A stretch of DNA of 25,516 bases from an uncultured Oscillospiraceae bacterium (GTDB taxonomy: Bacteria > Bacillota > Clostridia > Oscillospirales > Oscillospiraceae): contig CAJUPS010000048.1 of the NCBI GenBank assembly GCA_910588045.1, positions 1-25,516 on the forward strand, in the 5' to 3' direction. Shown here piece after piece: positions 8,363 to 16,281 of this stretch. Under the pieces are notes generated by a model. It made no database searches. It was given only the letters and a program-made list of their open reading frames with translations, and had not been told where the DNA came from. The number at the start of each line of letters is the position of its first letter. Within the stretch, counting starts at the first letter, position 1. The position numbers and the translations under genes are program-made.

Positions 8363-9451
8363 ATGGGAAAAAACGTACAGCTGCTGGATGAAAATCTGCG
8401 GGATGCCCCCCTGCGGGATGGGCTGCTCTTCCGGGATGTGCGGACCACGGCGGCGCGGGTCTACGGACTTGTGGAGGGCACATATGAGCGCATCCCGGAG
8501 GCGCTGCGTGCGAATGCCACGGAGAAGCTGCTGACCTTTGCCGGGCACACCAGCGGCGGGAGGGTGCGGTTCGTCACCGCCTCGAAGCGCTTGGGCCTGC
8601 GGATGAAGGTGACCGACGGGCAGGGGCTGCCCCACATGGCCTTCAGCGGGTGCGCGGGGATCGACTGCTATCTGGGGGCCGGACCCGCGCCGCAGTATGC
8701 GGGCACCCGGTGGCCGCCCTTGGGAGAGCGGCTTCTGGAGAGCGAGCTGGCGCTGCCGGGGGAGCCGGTGACCGTGACGCTGTACCTGCCCCTGTACGAC
8801 GGGGTGGAGCTGCTGGAGCTGGGGGTGGAGCCGGAGGCGGCGCTGCTGCCGCCGGAGCCCTACGCCAGGGAGGTCCCCCTTGTCTTCTACGGGTCCTCCA
8901 TCACCCAGGGCGGATGTGCTGGCAGGAGCAGCAACAGCTATGCCGCGCTGGTATCCCGCTGGCTGGACAGCGATTTCCGGTGCCTGGGATTCAGCGGCAG
9001 CGCCAAGGGGGAACAGTGGATGGCGTCCTATATTGCCTCCCTGCCCATGAGCTGCTTCGTCTACGACTATGACCACAACGCCCCCTCGGCAGAGGCGCTG
9101 CGGCAGACCCACCGGGCCTTCCTGGAGACGATCCTTGCCCGTCAGCCGGACATTCCGGTCGTGGCGCTGTCCCGCCCGAACCCCGACCTGTCGGGACCGG
9201 ACGGGGAGCGGCGGGAGGTGGTCCGGGAGACCTGCGCGTGGGCCGCGGCGCAGGGGGCCGATATTCAATTTGTGGACGGGGCCGAATTGCTGGGGGAGGC
9301 GGGGCGGGAGTGCTGCACCGTGGACGGCATCCACCCGAACGACCTGGGTTTCTGGCGGATGGCCCGGGCGGTATATCCCTATGTGCGCGCGGCGCTGGAG
9401 AGACACGGAGAGGGTTCGACAATATTGGGGGAAGAGGGTACACGGAGATGA
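8363..9451 (+). CDS. SGNH/GDSL-family esterase, two-domain type
   Basis: This serine esterase has an N-terminal beta-sandwich (about residues 1-165) and a C-terminal SGNH hydrolase domain, the arrangement of the Pfam SGNH_N plus Lipase_GDSL_3 pair. Catalytic blocks are visible. YGSSITQGG has Ser179 as nucleophile, GFSGSAKGE supplies the block II glycine, DYDHNAPS supplies the block III Asn, and DGIHPND has Asp321 and His324. No signal peptide is seen, so it acts in the cytosol. I chose the ATG at 8363, which has GGAGGAG 5 bases upstream, over the in-frame ATG at 8330, which would be nearly leaderless. It overlaps the regulator gene (ATGA). Next to a sialidase operon, a sialate O-acetylesterase role is attractive but unproven; the NanS esterases are also SGNH enzymes. 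Confidence 0.85.
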   Translation: MGKNVQLLDENLRDAPLRDGLLFRDVRTTAARVYGLVEGTYERIPEALRANATEKLLTFAGHTSGGRVRFVTASKRLGLRMKVTDGQGLPHMAFSGCAGIDCYLGAGPAPQYAGTRWPPLGERLLESELALPGEPVTVTLYLPLYDGVELLELGVEPEAALLPPEPYAREVPLVFYGSSITQGGCAGRSSNSYAALVSRWLDSDFRCLGFSGSAKGEQWMASYIASLPMSCFVYDYDHNAPSAEALRQTHRAFLETILARQPDIPVVALSRPNPDLSGPDGERREVVRETCAWAAAQGADIQFVDGAELLGEAGRECCTVDGIHPNDLGFWRMARAVYPYVRAALERHGEGSTILGEEGTRR

Positions 9452-10308
9452 AGACGCCGGAATCCATCATCGCAAAGCTGGCGCGGGAGTACGAGACCTT
9501 TACCCGCTCCGAAAAGAAGATCACGGACTATATCCTGCTCCACCAGGTGGAGGCGCAGTACATGACCATCACCGAGCTGGCGGAGAAGTGCGGCGTGGGG
9601 GAGGCCACGCTGACCCGCTTCTGCCGGACGTTGGGGTGCCACGGGTTTGGCGGGTTCAAGCTGGCCCTGGCCAAGGACAACGCCCCGGTATTGTCCAGCT
9701 TTGCCGGTGACGGGATCGAAGTGGACGCGTCCGATACGGTGGATGAGCTCTGCCTGAAGCTCTATACGGCCAATCAGGAGGCGCTGACCATGACCTACCA
9801 CCTGATTAACCCGGCGCTGGTGGTCAAGGCGGTGGACATCCTGGAAAAGGCCCGGCGGGTCTGCTGCTGTGGGCAGGGGGGCTCCTCGATCATGGCCATG
9901 GAGGCCTGGGGGCGGTTCATCACGGTGACCAACAAGGTGCAGTGGATTCAGGATTCCCATATGCAGGCCATGGGGGCCTCGCTGCTGGAGAAGGACGATG
10001 CTATCCTCTTCTTCTCCTTCTCCGGCGCGACGAAGGATTTGATGGATGTGGCGCGGATCGCCCGGGAACGGGAGGTGCGGCTGATCCTGGTTACCGGGTC
10101 CTACACGGCCCCCGCGGCCGTCTATGCAGACGTGGTGCTGCTGTGCGGCGCGGTGGAGGGGCCGCTGCAAATGGGCTCTGTGGCGGCCAAGGTGTCGCAG
10201 ATGTTTCTCATTGATGTGCTGCATAACGAGTTTTGCCGCCGGGACCCCCGCCAGTGCGCCCAAAACCACGAGGTGACGCTGGACGCACTCTCCGGGAAGT
10301 ACCTGTAG
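9448..10308 (+). CDS. MurR/RpiR family transcriptional regulator (HTH + SIS)
   Basis: This is a phosphosugar-responsive DNA-binding regulator of 286 residues. The N-terminal HTH_6 domain covers about residues 1-77, with the helix-turn-helix around MTITELAEKCGVGEATLTRF. A SIS domain follows at about 120-250, beginning with RVCCCGQGGSSIMAMEAW. SIS domains of this family bind phosphorylated sugars such as ManNAc-6-P or GlcNAc-6-P, and several sialic acid operons are controlled by RpiR-type NanR proteins. The ATG overlaps the esterase stop (ATGA), implying translational coupling. The frame is open further upstream, but homology to the family begins here. A terminator follows and the sialidase operon starts 305 bases on, so it is the natural candidate regulator of that operon. 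Confidence 0.92.
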   Translation: MKTPESIIAKLAREYETFTRSEKKITDYILLHQVEAQYMTITELAEKCGVGEATLTRFCRTLGCHGFGGFKLALAKDNAPVLSSFAGDGIEVDASDTVDELCLKLYTANQEALTMTYHLINPALVVKAVDILEKARRVCCCGQGGSSIMAMEAWGRFITVTNKVQWIQDSHMQAMGASLLEKDDAILFFSFSGATKDLMDVARIAREREVRLILVTGSYTAPAAVYADVVLLCGAVEGPLQMGSVAAKVSQMFLIDVLHNEFCRRDPRQCAQNHEVTLDALSGKYL

Positions 10309-10344
10309 GGGGATCCTGCGGAGCGTCCCCGGGGGTGTTTCGTG

Positions 10345-10399
10345 GAGGCGGGGGGGGGGTTTTTAAATTTTTTTTAAAACCCCCCGCCGCCTCTTTATT
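10345..10399 (+). terminator. Terminator of the esterase-regulator transcript
   Basis: The stem GAGGCGG (10345-10351) pairs with CCGCCTC (10387-10393). It is extended inward by a G-run against six Cs and by TTTT against AAAA, and is followed by TTTATT. The left arm contains ten consecutive Gs (10350-10359) and the loop contains eight Ts. The rest of the 305-base gap holds the next promoter and an inverted repeat, and I see no gene in it. Confidence 0.8.
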
Positions 10400-10535
10400 G
10401 GTAAAATTGCCGTGTTTTTGCGGGGAGAGAGGGGAAAACCTTCCGATGCCTGGGGCTCCGCGCTGTGGAGTTTGTTAAAACGGGGAGAAAAATGTTGGGA
10501 TACTTTGCACAAAAATATCAAAAAAGAATTGTGCT

Positions 10536-10553
10536 CTTTGTCACTATACAAAG
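10536..10553. promoter_or_regulatory. Operator-like inverted repeat over the -35 of the sialidase promoter
   Basis: CTTTGT (10536-10541) and ACAAAG (10548-10553) form a perfect 6-6-6 inverted repeat covering the -35 region. A related half, CTTTG-CA-CAAA, lies upstream at about 10503-10513. The position fits a repressor site, and the adjacent RpiR-type regulator is the obvious candidate, by inference. Confidence 0.45.
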
Positions 10554-10573
10554 GGCCGCTTTCACGGTATAAT
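10545..10573 (+). promoter_or_regulatory. Sigma-A promoter of the sialidase/ABC operon
   Basis: TATACA (10545-10550) and a perfect TATAAT (10568-10573) are spaced 17 bases apart in an AT-rich region unlike its surroundings. An alternative -35, TTGTCA at 10538, is too far away (24 bases). Transcription would begin near 10580, leaving about 34 bases before the sialidase ATG. Confidence 0.72.
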
Positions 10574-10613
10574 AAAAAAGAAAAAAATTTTCAATAACAG
10601 TGAGGGCTCCATC

Positions 10614-12443
10614 ATGATCTATGCCTGGGACGGTGTCCGCTCCTTTGACGGGGGAGCGGATTTTATAGACATCTCCGACGAACTGCACAGGCTTTTACAG
10701 GCGGATGCGTGCAGCGTAGATGTTGCGTTCCGCACCGAGGATGCCGGGTATCAGCCGCTCTTCGCGGTGTATTACAAGGAGTCCGTATTGCCGGATTTCG
10801 CCCTGGCCCTCCAGAAGGGGAGGCCGTCGCTGATCCTTCGGCGGGAGGGCGGATTGACCGTCCGGGCAGGGGGCGAGGCCTGCTGCGACGGGGCAAGGCA
10901 CATGCTCAGTTTCCGGGGCGGCGATACCGGCGTCCGCGTCTGGCTGGACGGAGCGCTGGTCATAGAGGACGCCGCGCCGGGGAAATGGTGCAGCTTTGGC
11001 TATGTGGGCTTTGCCACCGCCGGAAGGAGCACCCGGGCGGACCGGTACGACTACTTCTCCGGGGAGATGTATGCCGTCCGCATCTCCGACCGGGAGGAGC
11101 CCCTGCCGGAGGCCCGGCCCGGGGTGACCCTGGCGAAGCGGGACCTCTTCTACCGCGGGCTGGCCGGTGTGGAGAACTACCGCATTCCCACGCTGGTCCG
11201 GGCGGGGGAGACCGTGCTGGCCTCGGCGGACGCCCGGATGGAGGCCCCGGGGGACAACCCCAACCACATCTGCCGGGCCATCCGGATCAGCCGGGACAGC
11301 GGGGAGACCTGGTCGGAGCCCCGCCTCCTCTGCGACTTCGGCGGCACGGGCCGCCGGGACGGCGCGGCGGCCATCGACGGCAGCTTTCTCTACGACAGCG
11401 AGGAGAACATCCTCTTTATGATCTATAGCCACACCTCCGCCGGGATCGGCCTGGCCCGGAGCCAGGCGGGCACCGGCGTGGATGAACGGGGGCGGAAGCT
11501 CCTGTGGGACCGGGAGGACCGGTGCTACTACCGGGAGGCGGACGGCCGCGTTCTCACTGCGGAGGGGGAGGACACCGGTTATCAGGTGGACAGCCTGGGC
11601 CGCCTGTACCGGGCGGGAGAGGCGCTGGGCAGTATCTGCCACGGGGAGGACCGCCTGTTCCGCCAGGCGGATACCTCCTTCCTTCACCTCATTGAGAGCC
11701 GGGACGGTGGGGAGACCTGGAGCGAGCCCCGGGAGCTGAACGGCCAGGTGAAAGCGGACTGGATGCGCTTCGTGGGCGCAGGCCCGGGGACCGGCATCCA
11801 GATGCGGGAGGGGCCCCGCCGGGGGCGGCTGGTCTATCCCATCTATGTCTCCAACAACAGTGGCGTCTGTAGCAGCGGCGCCATTTTCTCCGACGACCAC
11901 GGCCTGACCTGGCATTTGGGTGGACTGGTGAACGACGGGCGGGTCTTCGAGGGGGCGCCCATAACCGCCCGGGAGGTGTCGGATCGCCGCGCGGACCTGG
12001 GGGAGTGCCAGATCACGGAGGTGTCCGGCGGGCGGCTAAGGATCTTCCTGCGCAACGCCCAGGGCCTCCGGACCGCCGCCGCCTGGAGCGACGACGGAGG
12101 GGAGAGCTGGTACGGCTTTGCGCCGCAGGAGGCGCTGCCGGACCCGGTGTGTCAGAGCCATGTGCTCCGCGTTGCCTGCCGGGGACGGGATGCCTGGCTG
12201 TTCTCCAATCCCGCCGACGAATCGGCCCGGGTGCGGGGCACCGTCCGCCTGAGCTGGGACGGGACGGAGACCTGGGAGACCTCCCGGCTCATCGAGCCCG
12301 GGGAGTTCGCCTACAGCTGCATGGCGCAGATGCCGGACGGACAGATCGGCCTGCTCTACGAGGGGCGGGACCTGGCCCAACGGTTTGTGAAATTCCCGGT
12401 GGAGCGGCTCTCCGCCGGGGAGGCGGACCCGACGATGATTTAG
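10614..12443 (+). CDS. Exo-alpha-sialidase (GH33) with lectin-like N domain, no signal peptide
   Basis: This glycoside hydrolase releases terminal sialic acid. Residues 1-165 form a CBM40/laminin-G-like sandwich and the rest is the six-bladed propeller. Arg190 lies in the YRIP motif. Arg208 and the acid/base Asp214 follow in DARMEAPGD. Glu464 pairs with the nucleophile Tyr567, Arg480 is the second triad arginine, and one of Arg539-Arg545 is the third. Asp boxes start at 226, 362, 426, 492 and 547. An insertion at about 270-345, between the first two boxes, matches the extra domain of NanI/NanJ-type and intramolecular trans-sialidase enzymes. Residue numbers come from alignment by eye. The N-terminus (MIYAWDGVRSFDG) is not a signal peptide, and the promoter lies too close for an upstream one. 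GTGAGGG precedes the ATG. Confidence 0.92.
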   Translation: MIYAWDGVRSFDGGADFIDISDELHRLLQADACSVDVAFRTEDAGYQPLFAVYYKESVLPDFALALQKGRPSLILRREGGLTVRAGGEACCDGARHMLSFRGGDTGVRVWLDGALVIEDAAPGKWCSFGYVGFATAGRSTRADRYDYFSGEMYAVRISDREEPLPEARPGVTLAKRDLFYRGLAGVENYRIPTLVRAGETVLASADARMEAPGDNPNHICRAIRISRDSGETWSEPRLLCDFGGTGRRDGAAAIDGSFLYDSEENILFMIYSHTSAGIGLARSQAGTGVDERGRKLLWDREDRCYYREADGRVLTAEGEDTGYQVDSLGRLYRAGEALGSICHGEDRLFRQADTSFLHLIESRDGGETWSEPRELNGQVKADWMRFVGAGPGTGIQMREGPRRGRLVYPIYVSNNSGVCSSGAIFSDDHGLTWHLGGLVNDGRVFEGAPITAREVSDRRADLGECQITEVSGGRLRIFLRNAQGLRTAAAWSDDGGESWYGFAPQEALPDPVCQSHVLRVACRGRDAWLFSNPADESARVRGTVRLSWDGTETWETSRLIEPGEFAYSCMAQMPDGQIGLLYEGRDLAQRFVKFPVERLSAGEADPTMI

Positions 12444-12485
12444 GCTTCAACAGAGCGGGAGATGCCGGTCTCCAGGCTCTTTGAG

Positions 12486-12532
12486 CAGCGACAGGGTATC
12501 CTGTCGCTGTTCCATCCCTTCCGGGATGGAAC
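12486..12532 (+). other. Two abutting hairpins between sialidase and binding-protein genes
   Basis: A 9-10 bp stem (12486-12495 with 12500-12509, loop GTAT) directly abuts a perfect 10-bp stem (12509-12518 with 12523-12532, loop TTCC), the two sharing base 12509. No T-run follows, so they are unlikely to be terminators. They may protect or process the mRNA ahead of the binding-protein gene. The role is inferred. Confidence 0.7.
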
Positions 12533-12575
12533 AATATACCTATTCAAAAAACGGAAGAAAAAGGAGAAGTCACTT

Positions 12576-14267
12576 ATGAAGAAAATGAGCAAACGTCTTC
12601 TGTCCCTGGTCCTGGCGTTGGTTCTGTCTGTGATGTGCCTGTCCGGCTGCGGCGGCAAGACAGACGAGCCCAAGACCGACACCCCCGCCCAGACCGATAC
12701 CCCCGCTGCGACCCCCGACGCCAACACCCCCTCTGAGCCCGCCCCGGACGCTGGCGGCGAGAAGGTTCTGAAGCTGGCCACCGTCATCGAGGGCGCGGCC
12801 GACAAGACCGTCTACCCCTGGCACAACCCCCAGGGTCCTGCCACGGCGGCGCTGTACCGCTCCCTGCTGCTGGCGGACGCCAACCTGACGGATGTGACGC
12901 CCGACCTGGCCACGGACTACAGCGTCTCCCCGGACGGACTGACCTACACCTTCACCATCAAAGAGGGTGTGAAGTGGTCTGACGGCGAGGACTTCACCGC
13001 CGAGGACGTGGCGTTCAGCATCAAGACCAACCTGAAGGTGGCCTCCGGCAACGCCATCTTCACCAACGCTTTCACCAAGATCGAGGGCGCCGAGGCCTGG
13101 CGCGACGGCAGCGCCGACGACCTGTCCGGCCTGAAGGTGGACGGAAATGTGGTGACCATCACCCTGACCTCCTCCTACGGCGCGTTTATCCCCGTCATCG
13201 CCCAGTTCTGCATCCTGCCCGAGCACGTGGTCAAGGATTACGACCCCCTGGAGCTGCACAACAGTGACTACTGGTCCAAGCCTGTGACCTGCGGCGCCTT
13301 CAAGCTGGGCGAGATGAGCGCGGGCAACTACTACACCCTGGTGCCCAACGAGTATTATGAGGGCACCCCCTGGAAGATCACCCAGATCACCAACTACTTC
13401 GTGCCCGATCTGCTGGTGGCCGCCCAGGCCGGCAACAACGACTTTTTGAACACCAACGTGCCCGCCACCATCAGCGAGCTGAGCAAGCTGGACTTCATGA
13501 CCATGTACCCCATCGACATCCTGTTCTACCGCTACTTCATCTGCAACATGAAGGGTGTGGACGGCAATGAGAACCCGGTCATGCAGGACAAGCGGGTCCG
13601 CGAGGCGATCCTCTATGCCATCGACCGCGAGACCATCACCGAGCAGCTGTTCCCCGACCTGGCCCACGTGCTCCACTCCGGCGTGCCCAACGACTATCCC
13701 GAGTACAACGGCGTGGCCTATGAGTACAACCCCGAGAAGGCCAAGCAGCTGCTCCAGGAGGCGGGCTATGACTTCAACCACACCTTCCGCATCCTGTACT
13801 ACTACTCCGACCAGAACTCCATCGACCTCATGGACACCATCGCCTACTACCTGGGCGAGGTGGGCATGAAGGTGGAGACCATCCAGAGCCAGCAGGGCAC
13901 CGTGGACCTGTTCCAGACCCGCAACTACGACGTGGGCTATAAGGGCCTGTCCGCCTTCTCCATTGCGGAGTGGTACGGCGAGTATGACTCCACCAATGCC
14001 AACTTCCAGAACATCTTCGGCGGCGACACCCAGTTCGACGCCAACTCCGCCGCCATTGCCGCCGAGTCCGATCCCGCCAAGCGCAGCGAGATCCTCAAGG
14101 AGCTCCAGACCATGGAGCAGGAGAACCTCTACAAGCTGCCCCTGTACACCCTGGGCAACAACATCTTCATCAACACCCAGCACGTGAAGGTGCCCGACGG
14201 CGTGACCTTCGGCAACCCCTGGTATCTGTACGACATGGATCTGGCCAACTGGGAGATCATCGGCTGA
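12576..14267 (+). CDS. ABC transporter substrate-binding lipoprotein, SBP family 5 (DppA/OppA-like)
   Basis: This is an extracellular membrane-anchored receptor that delivers ligand to the permeases encoded downstream. It has 563 residues. A basic start and hydrophobic stretch end in the lipobox LSGC with Cys25 as the lipidation site. A Thr/Pro/Asp/Ala-rich linker follows (about residues 28-61), then the two-lobed family 5 fold. The frame is open earlier, but the ATG at 12576 has AAGGAGAAG upstream and begins the signal peptide. Family 5 proteins bind peptides, nickel or oligosaccharides. The sialic acid importer SatABCD of Haemophilus ducreyi is of this same transporter class, so a sialoside ligand fits the neighbours. 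Codons are almost uniformly C- or G-ending, suggesting high expression. Hairpins precede it and a terminator follows. Confidence 0.9.
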   Translation: MKKMSKRLLSLVLALVLSVMCLSGCGGKTDEPKTDTPAQTDTPAATPDANTPSEPAPDAGGEKVLKLATVIEGAADKTVYPWHNPQGPATAALYRSLLLADANLTDVTPDLATDYSVSPDGLTYTFTIKEGVKWSDGEDFTAEDVAFSIKTNLKVASGNAIFTNAFTKIEGAEAWRDGSADDLSGLKVDGNVVTITLTSSYGAFIPVIAQFCILPEHVVKDYDPLELHNSDYWSKPVTCGAFKLGEMSAGNYYTLVPNEYYEGTPWKITQITNYFVPDLLVAAQAGNNDFLNTNVPATISELSKLDFMTMYPIDILFYRYFICNMKGVDGNENPVMQDKRVREAILYAIDRETITEQLFPDLAHVLHSGVPNDYPEYNGVAYEYNPEKAKQLLQEAGYDFNHTFRILYYYSDQNSIDLMDTIAYYLGEVGMKVETIQSQQGTVDLFQTRNYDVGYKGLSAFSIAEWYGEYDSTNANFQNIFGGDTQFDANSAAIAAESDPAKRSEILKELQTMEQENLYKLPLYTLGNNIFINTQHVKVPDGVTFGNPWYLYDMDLANWEIIG

Positions 14268-14299
14268 TCCACTCGTCCGGCAGAGCGTAAAACTGCCTC

Positions 14300-14334
14300 G
14301 GGGAGGCGCATTTCCATTGCGCCTCCCCTTTTTT
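14300..14334 (+). terminator. Intra-operon terminator after the binding-protein gene
   Basis: An 11-bp stem (14300-14310 with 14318-14328) with a 7-base loop is followed by TTTTTT. As the permease genes lie 70 bases further on with no obvious new promoter, it probably attenuates rather than blocks, keeping binding protein in excess of permease. Confidence 0.88.
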
Positions 14335-14405
14335 CCATTTATTTAGGAGAAGAATTGATCCGGGTGCGCCGGAAGCGGCGCGCCTGAGGGAAGGAGAGGA
14401 ACGAT

Positions 14406-15362
14406 TTGCTGAAATTCATCGGGAAAAAATTGCTCCAGATGATCCCAATGCTTCTGCTGATCAGCTTTATCGTGTTTGGTGGGCTTCAGCTGATGGACGT
14501 GGACCCCATCAGCTATATGGTCACCCCGGATATGGCCGCCAGCGCGGAAAACCAGGAGGCCCTCCGGGAGCAGCTGGGATTGAACGACCCCTTTGTGGTC
14601 CGCTACTTCAACTGGGTGAAGGACCTGCTGACCGGCGACTTCGGCTACAGCATCGTCAACGGTACATCCATCGCAACCCTTCTGAAAACGCGGCTCCCGG
14701 CAACCTTTGAACTGGCCGTCATCGCGCTGCTGCTCTCGTCTGTGATCGGCATCGGCATCGGGATCATATCCGCCATCCGACAAAACGGCATCGTGGACTA
14801 TCTGGGACGCATCTTCGCGGTGCTGGGCCAGTCCATCCCCCAGTTTTTCTTTGGTATCTGCGTCATCCAGATCTTCGCCATCAAGCTGGGATGGCTGCCG
14901 GTGAACGGCCGGACCTCCCCCGGGGCCAGCGGCTTCGGGGACGCGGTGGTCCACCTGGTGCTGCCGGTGCTGACCATGACGGTGGCCATGTGCGCCGTTC
15001 TGATGCGCTACTCCCGGAACACCATGCTGGGCGTGCTCAACAGCGACTATATCAAGACCGCCCGCTCCAAGGGCATCCCGGAGTGGAAGGTGTACATCAA
15101 GCACGGCTTCCGCAACGCCATGCGTCCGGTGCTGGTGATTTTGTGCTTCCGTCTGCCGATGCTCATCGGCGGCTCGGTGGTCATCGAGTCCGTCTTCGGC
15201 TGGCCGGGCATCGGGTCCATCATCACCCAGTCCGTGGTCTCCGGCGACTACCCGGTGATCATGGTGACCACGCTGATGGTGGCGGCGGCCATCCTGGTGG
15301 CCAGCTTCCTGGTAGATGTGCTGACGGCTGCGCTGGACCCCCGTGTCCGGCTGGGCGAATAG
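14406..15362 (+). CDS. ABC transporter permease, DppB/OppB type
   Basis: This is the first membrane subunit of the importer, with 318 residues and six membrane segments. The order is typical: the first segment at residues 9-30, a long external loop (LREQLGLNDPFVVRYFNWVK), LLTGDFGYSI, then the remaining five segments. The ATPase-contacting loop reads YIKTARSKGIPEWKVYIKHG, and the protein ends in LTAALDPRVRLGE, a common DppB ending. The start is TTG, preceded by AAGGAGAGG at 7 bases. The next Met at residue 12 would cut into the first segment. It begins 138 bases after the binding-protein gene, past a terminator, and 18 bases before its partner permease. The assignment to family is firm and the substrate is inferred from context. 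Confidence 0.92.
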   Translation: MLKFIGKKLLQMIPMLLLISFIVFGGLQLMDVDPISYMVTPDMAASAENQEALREQLGLNDPFVVRYFNWVKDLLTGDFGYSIVNGTSIATLLKTRLPATFELAVIALLLSSVIGIGIGIISAIRQNGIVDYLGRIFAVLGQSIPQFFFGICVIQIFAIKLGWLPVNGRTSPGASGFGDAVVHLVLPVLTMTVAMCAVLMRYSRNTMLGVLNSDYIKTARSKGIPEWKVYIKHGFRNAMRPVLVILCFRLPMLIGGSVVIESVFGWPGIGSIITQSVVSGDYPVIMVTTLMVAAAILVASFLVDVLTAALDPRVRLGE

Positions 15363-15380
15363 AAGGGAGGAGGCCAGAAA

Positions 15381-16271
15381 ATGAGTGCACAGGCTTCTAC
15401 GCTACAGCAAGCCAACAAACAGCAGGCCTCCAGTCTGCTGCGCAAGAATATCCGCAAATTTGTCAACAACCGCCTGGCCATGATCGGCCTGGTGTTCGTC
15501 GTCCTGATCGTTCTTTCCTCCATCTTCGCGCCCCTGCTCACCAGCTATGACCCCAGTCAGATCAGCCTGGGCGAGAAGAACCTGTCCCCCTGCGCCGCGC
15601 ACATCCTGGGCACGGACAACCTGGGGCGGGACGTGTTCTCCCGGGTGCTGTACGGCGGACGGATCTCCGTGCTGGTCAGCGTGCTGGGCGCGCTGATGGG
15701 CTCCTTTGTGGGCATGGTCCTGGGCAGCATCGCCGGTTACTTCGGCGGCAAGGTCGATATGCTGCTGGTCCGCCTGTCCGAGATCTTCCAGACCTTCCCG
15801 GAGATGATCCTCATCATGATCCTGGTGGCGATCCTGGGCCAGGGGGTGGGGAACCTGATCCTGGTGTTCTCCGTCACGGGCTGGATGACCACCTTCCGCA
15901 TGGTGCGCAACGAGTTCCTGGCCCTGCGGGAGGAGACCTATGTCCAGGTCTGCGAGGCCTTCGGCATGTCCAAGGCGGCCATCATGTTCAAGCAGATCCT
16001 GCCCAACGTCCTCTCCCCGGTCATCGTGTCCACCACCGTCAACGTGGCGGGCTTCATCCTCTCCGAGGCGGGACTGAGCTTCCTGGGCGTGGGCGTGCCC
16101 TCGTCGGTGCCCACCTGGGGCAACATCCTCAACGCCGCCAAGAGCGTGGAGGTCGTGTCCAACTACTGGTGGCTGTGGGCGGTGCCCGGCGCGGTGATCT
16201 CCATTTTCGTGCTGGCAATCAACTTCTTCGGCGACGGCCTGCGGGACGTCCTCGATCCGAAGCAGCAGTAA
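15381..16271 (+). CDS. ABC transporter permease, DppC/OppC type
   Basis: This is the second membrane subunit, pairing with the preceding permease to form the channel. The 296 residues contain an N-terminal cytosolic tail, a first segment near residues 33-53 and the extracellular stretch HILGTDNLGRDVFSRVLYG, which is diagnostic of DppC/OppC. Five further segments follow. The coupling loop reads ETYVQVCEAFGMSKAAIMFK, and the ending GDGLRDVLDPKQ is typical. GGGAGGAGG lies just before the ATG. The spacing of 18 bases upstream and 10 bases downstream shows tight operon packing. No oddities were seen. Confidence 0.94.
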   Translation: MSAQASTLQQANKQQASSLLRKNIRKFVNNRLAMIGLVFVVLIVLSSIFAPLLTSYDPSQISLGEKNLSPCAAHILGTDNLGRDVFSRVLYGGRISVLVSVLGALMGSFVGMVLGSIAGYFGGKVDMLLVRLSEIFQTFPEMILIMILVAILGQGVGNLILVFSVTGWMTTFRMVRNEFLALREETYVQVCEAFGMSKAAIMFKQILPNVLSPVIVSTTVNVAGFILSEAGLSFLGVGVPSSVPTWGNILNAAKSVEVVSNYWWLWAVPGAVISIFVLAINFFGDGLRDVLDPKQQ

Positions 16272-16281
16272 GGAGGGCGTC

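Noticed and set aside
9238..9447. 70-residue N-terminal extension of the RpiR regulator
   Set aside because: It lies wholly inside the esterase gene in another frame and is Gly/Arg-rich. The HTH domain begins right after the ATG at 9448.
12486..12532. Rho-independent terminator between the sialidase and binding-protein genes
   Set aside because: Neither hairpin is followed by a T-run, so they are recorded as RNA structures instead.
12570..14183. 537-codon open frame on the minus strand opposite the binding-protein gene
   Set aside because: The product is a repetitive Val/Gly/His/Leu-rich string typical of a codon shadow, and the plus strand encodes a clear family 5 lipoprotein.
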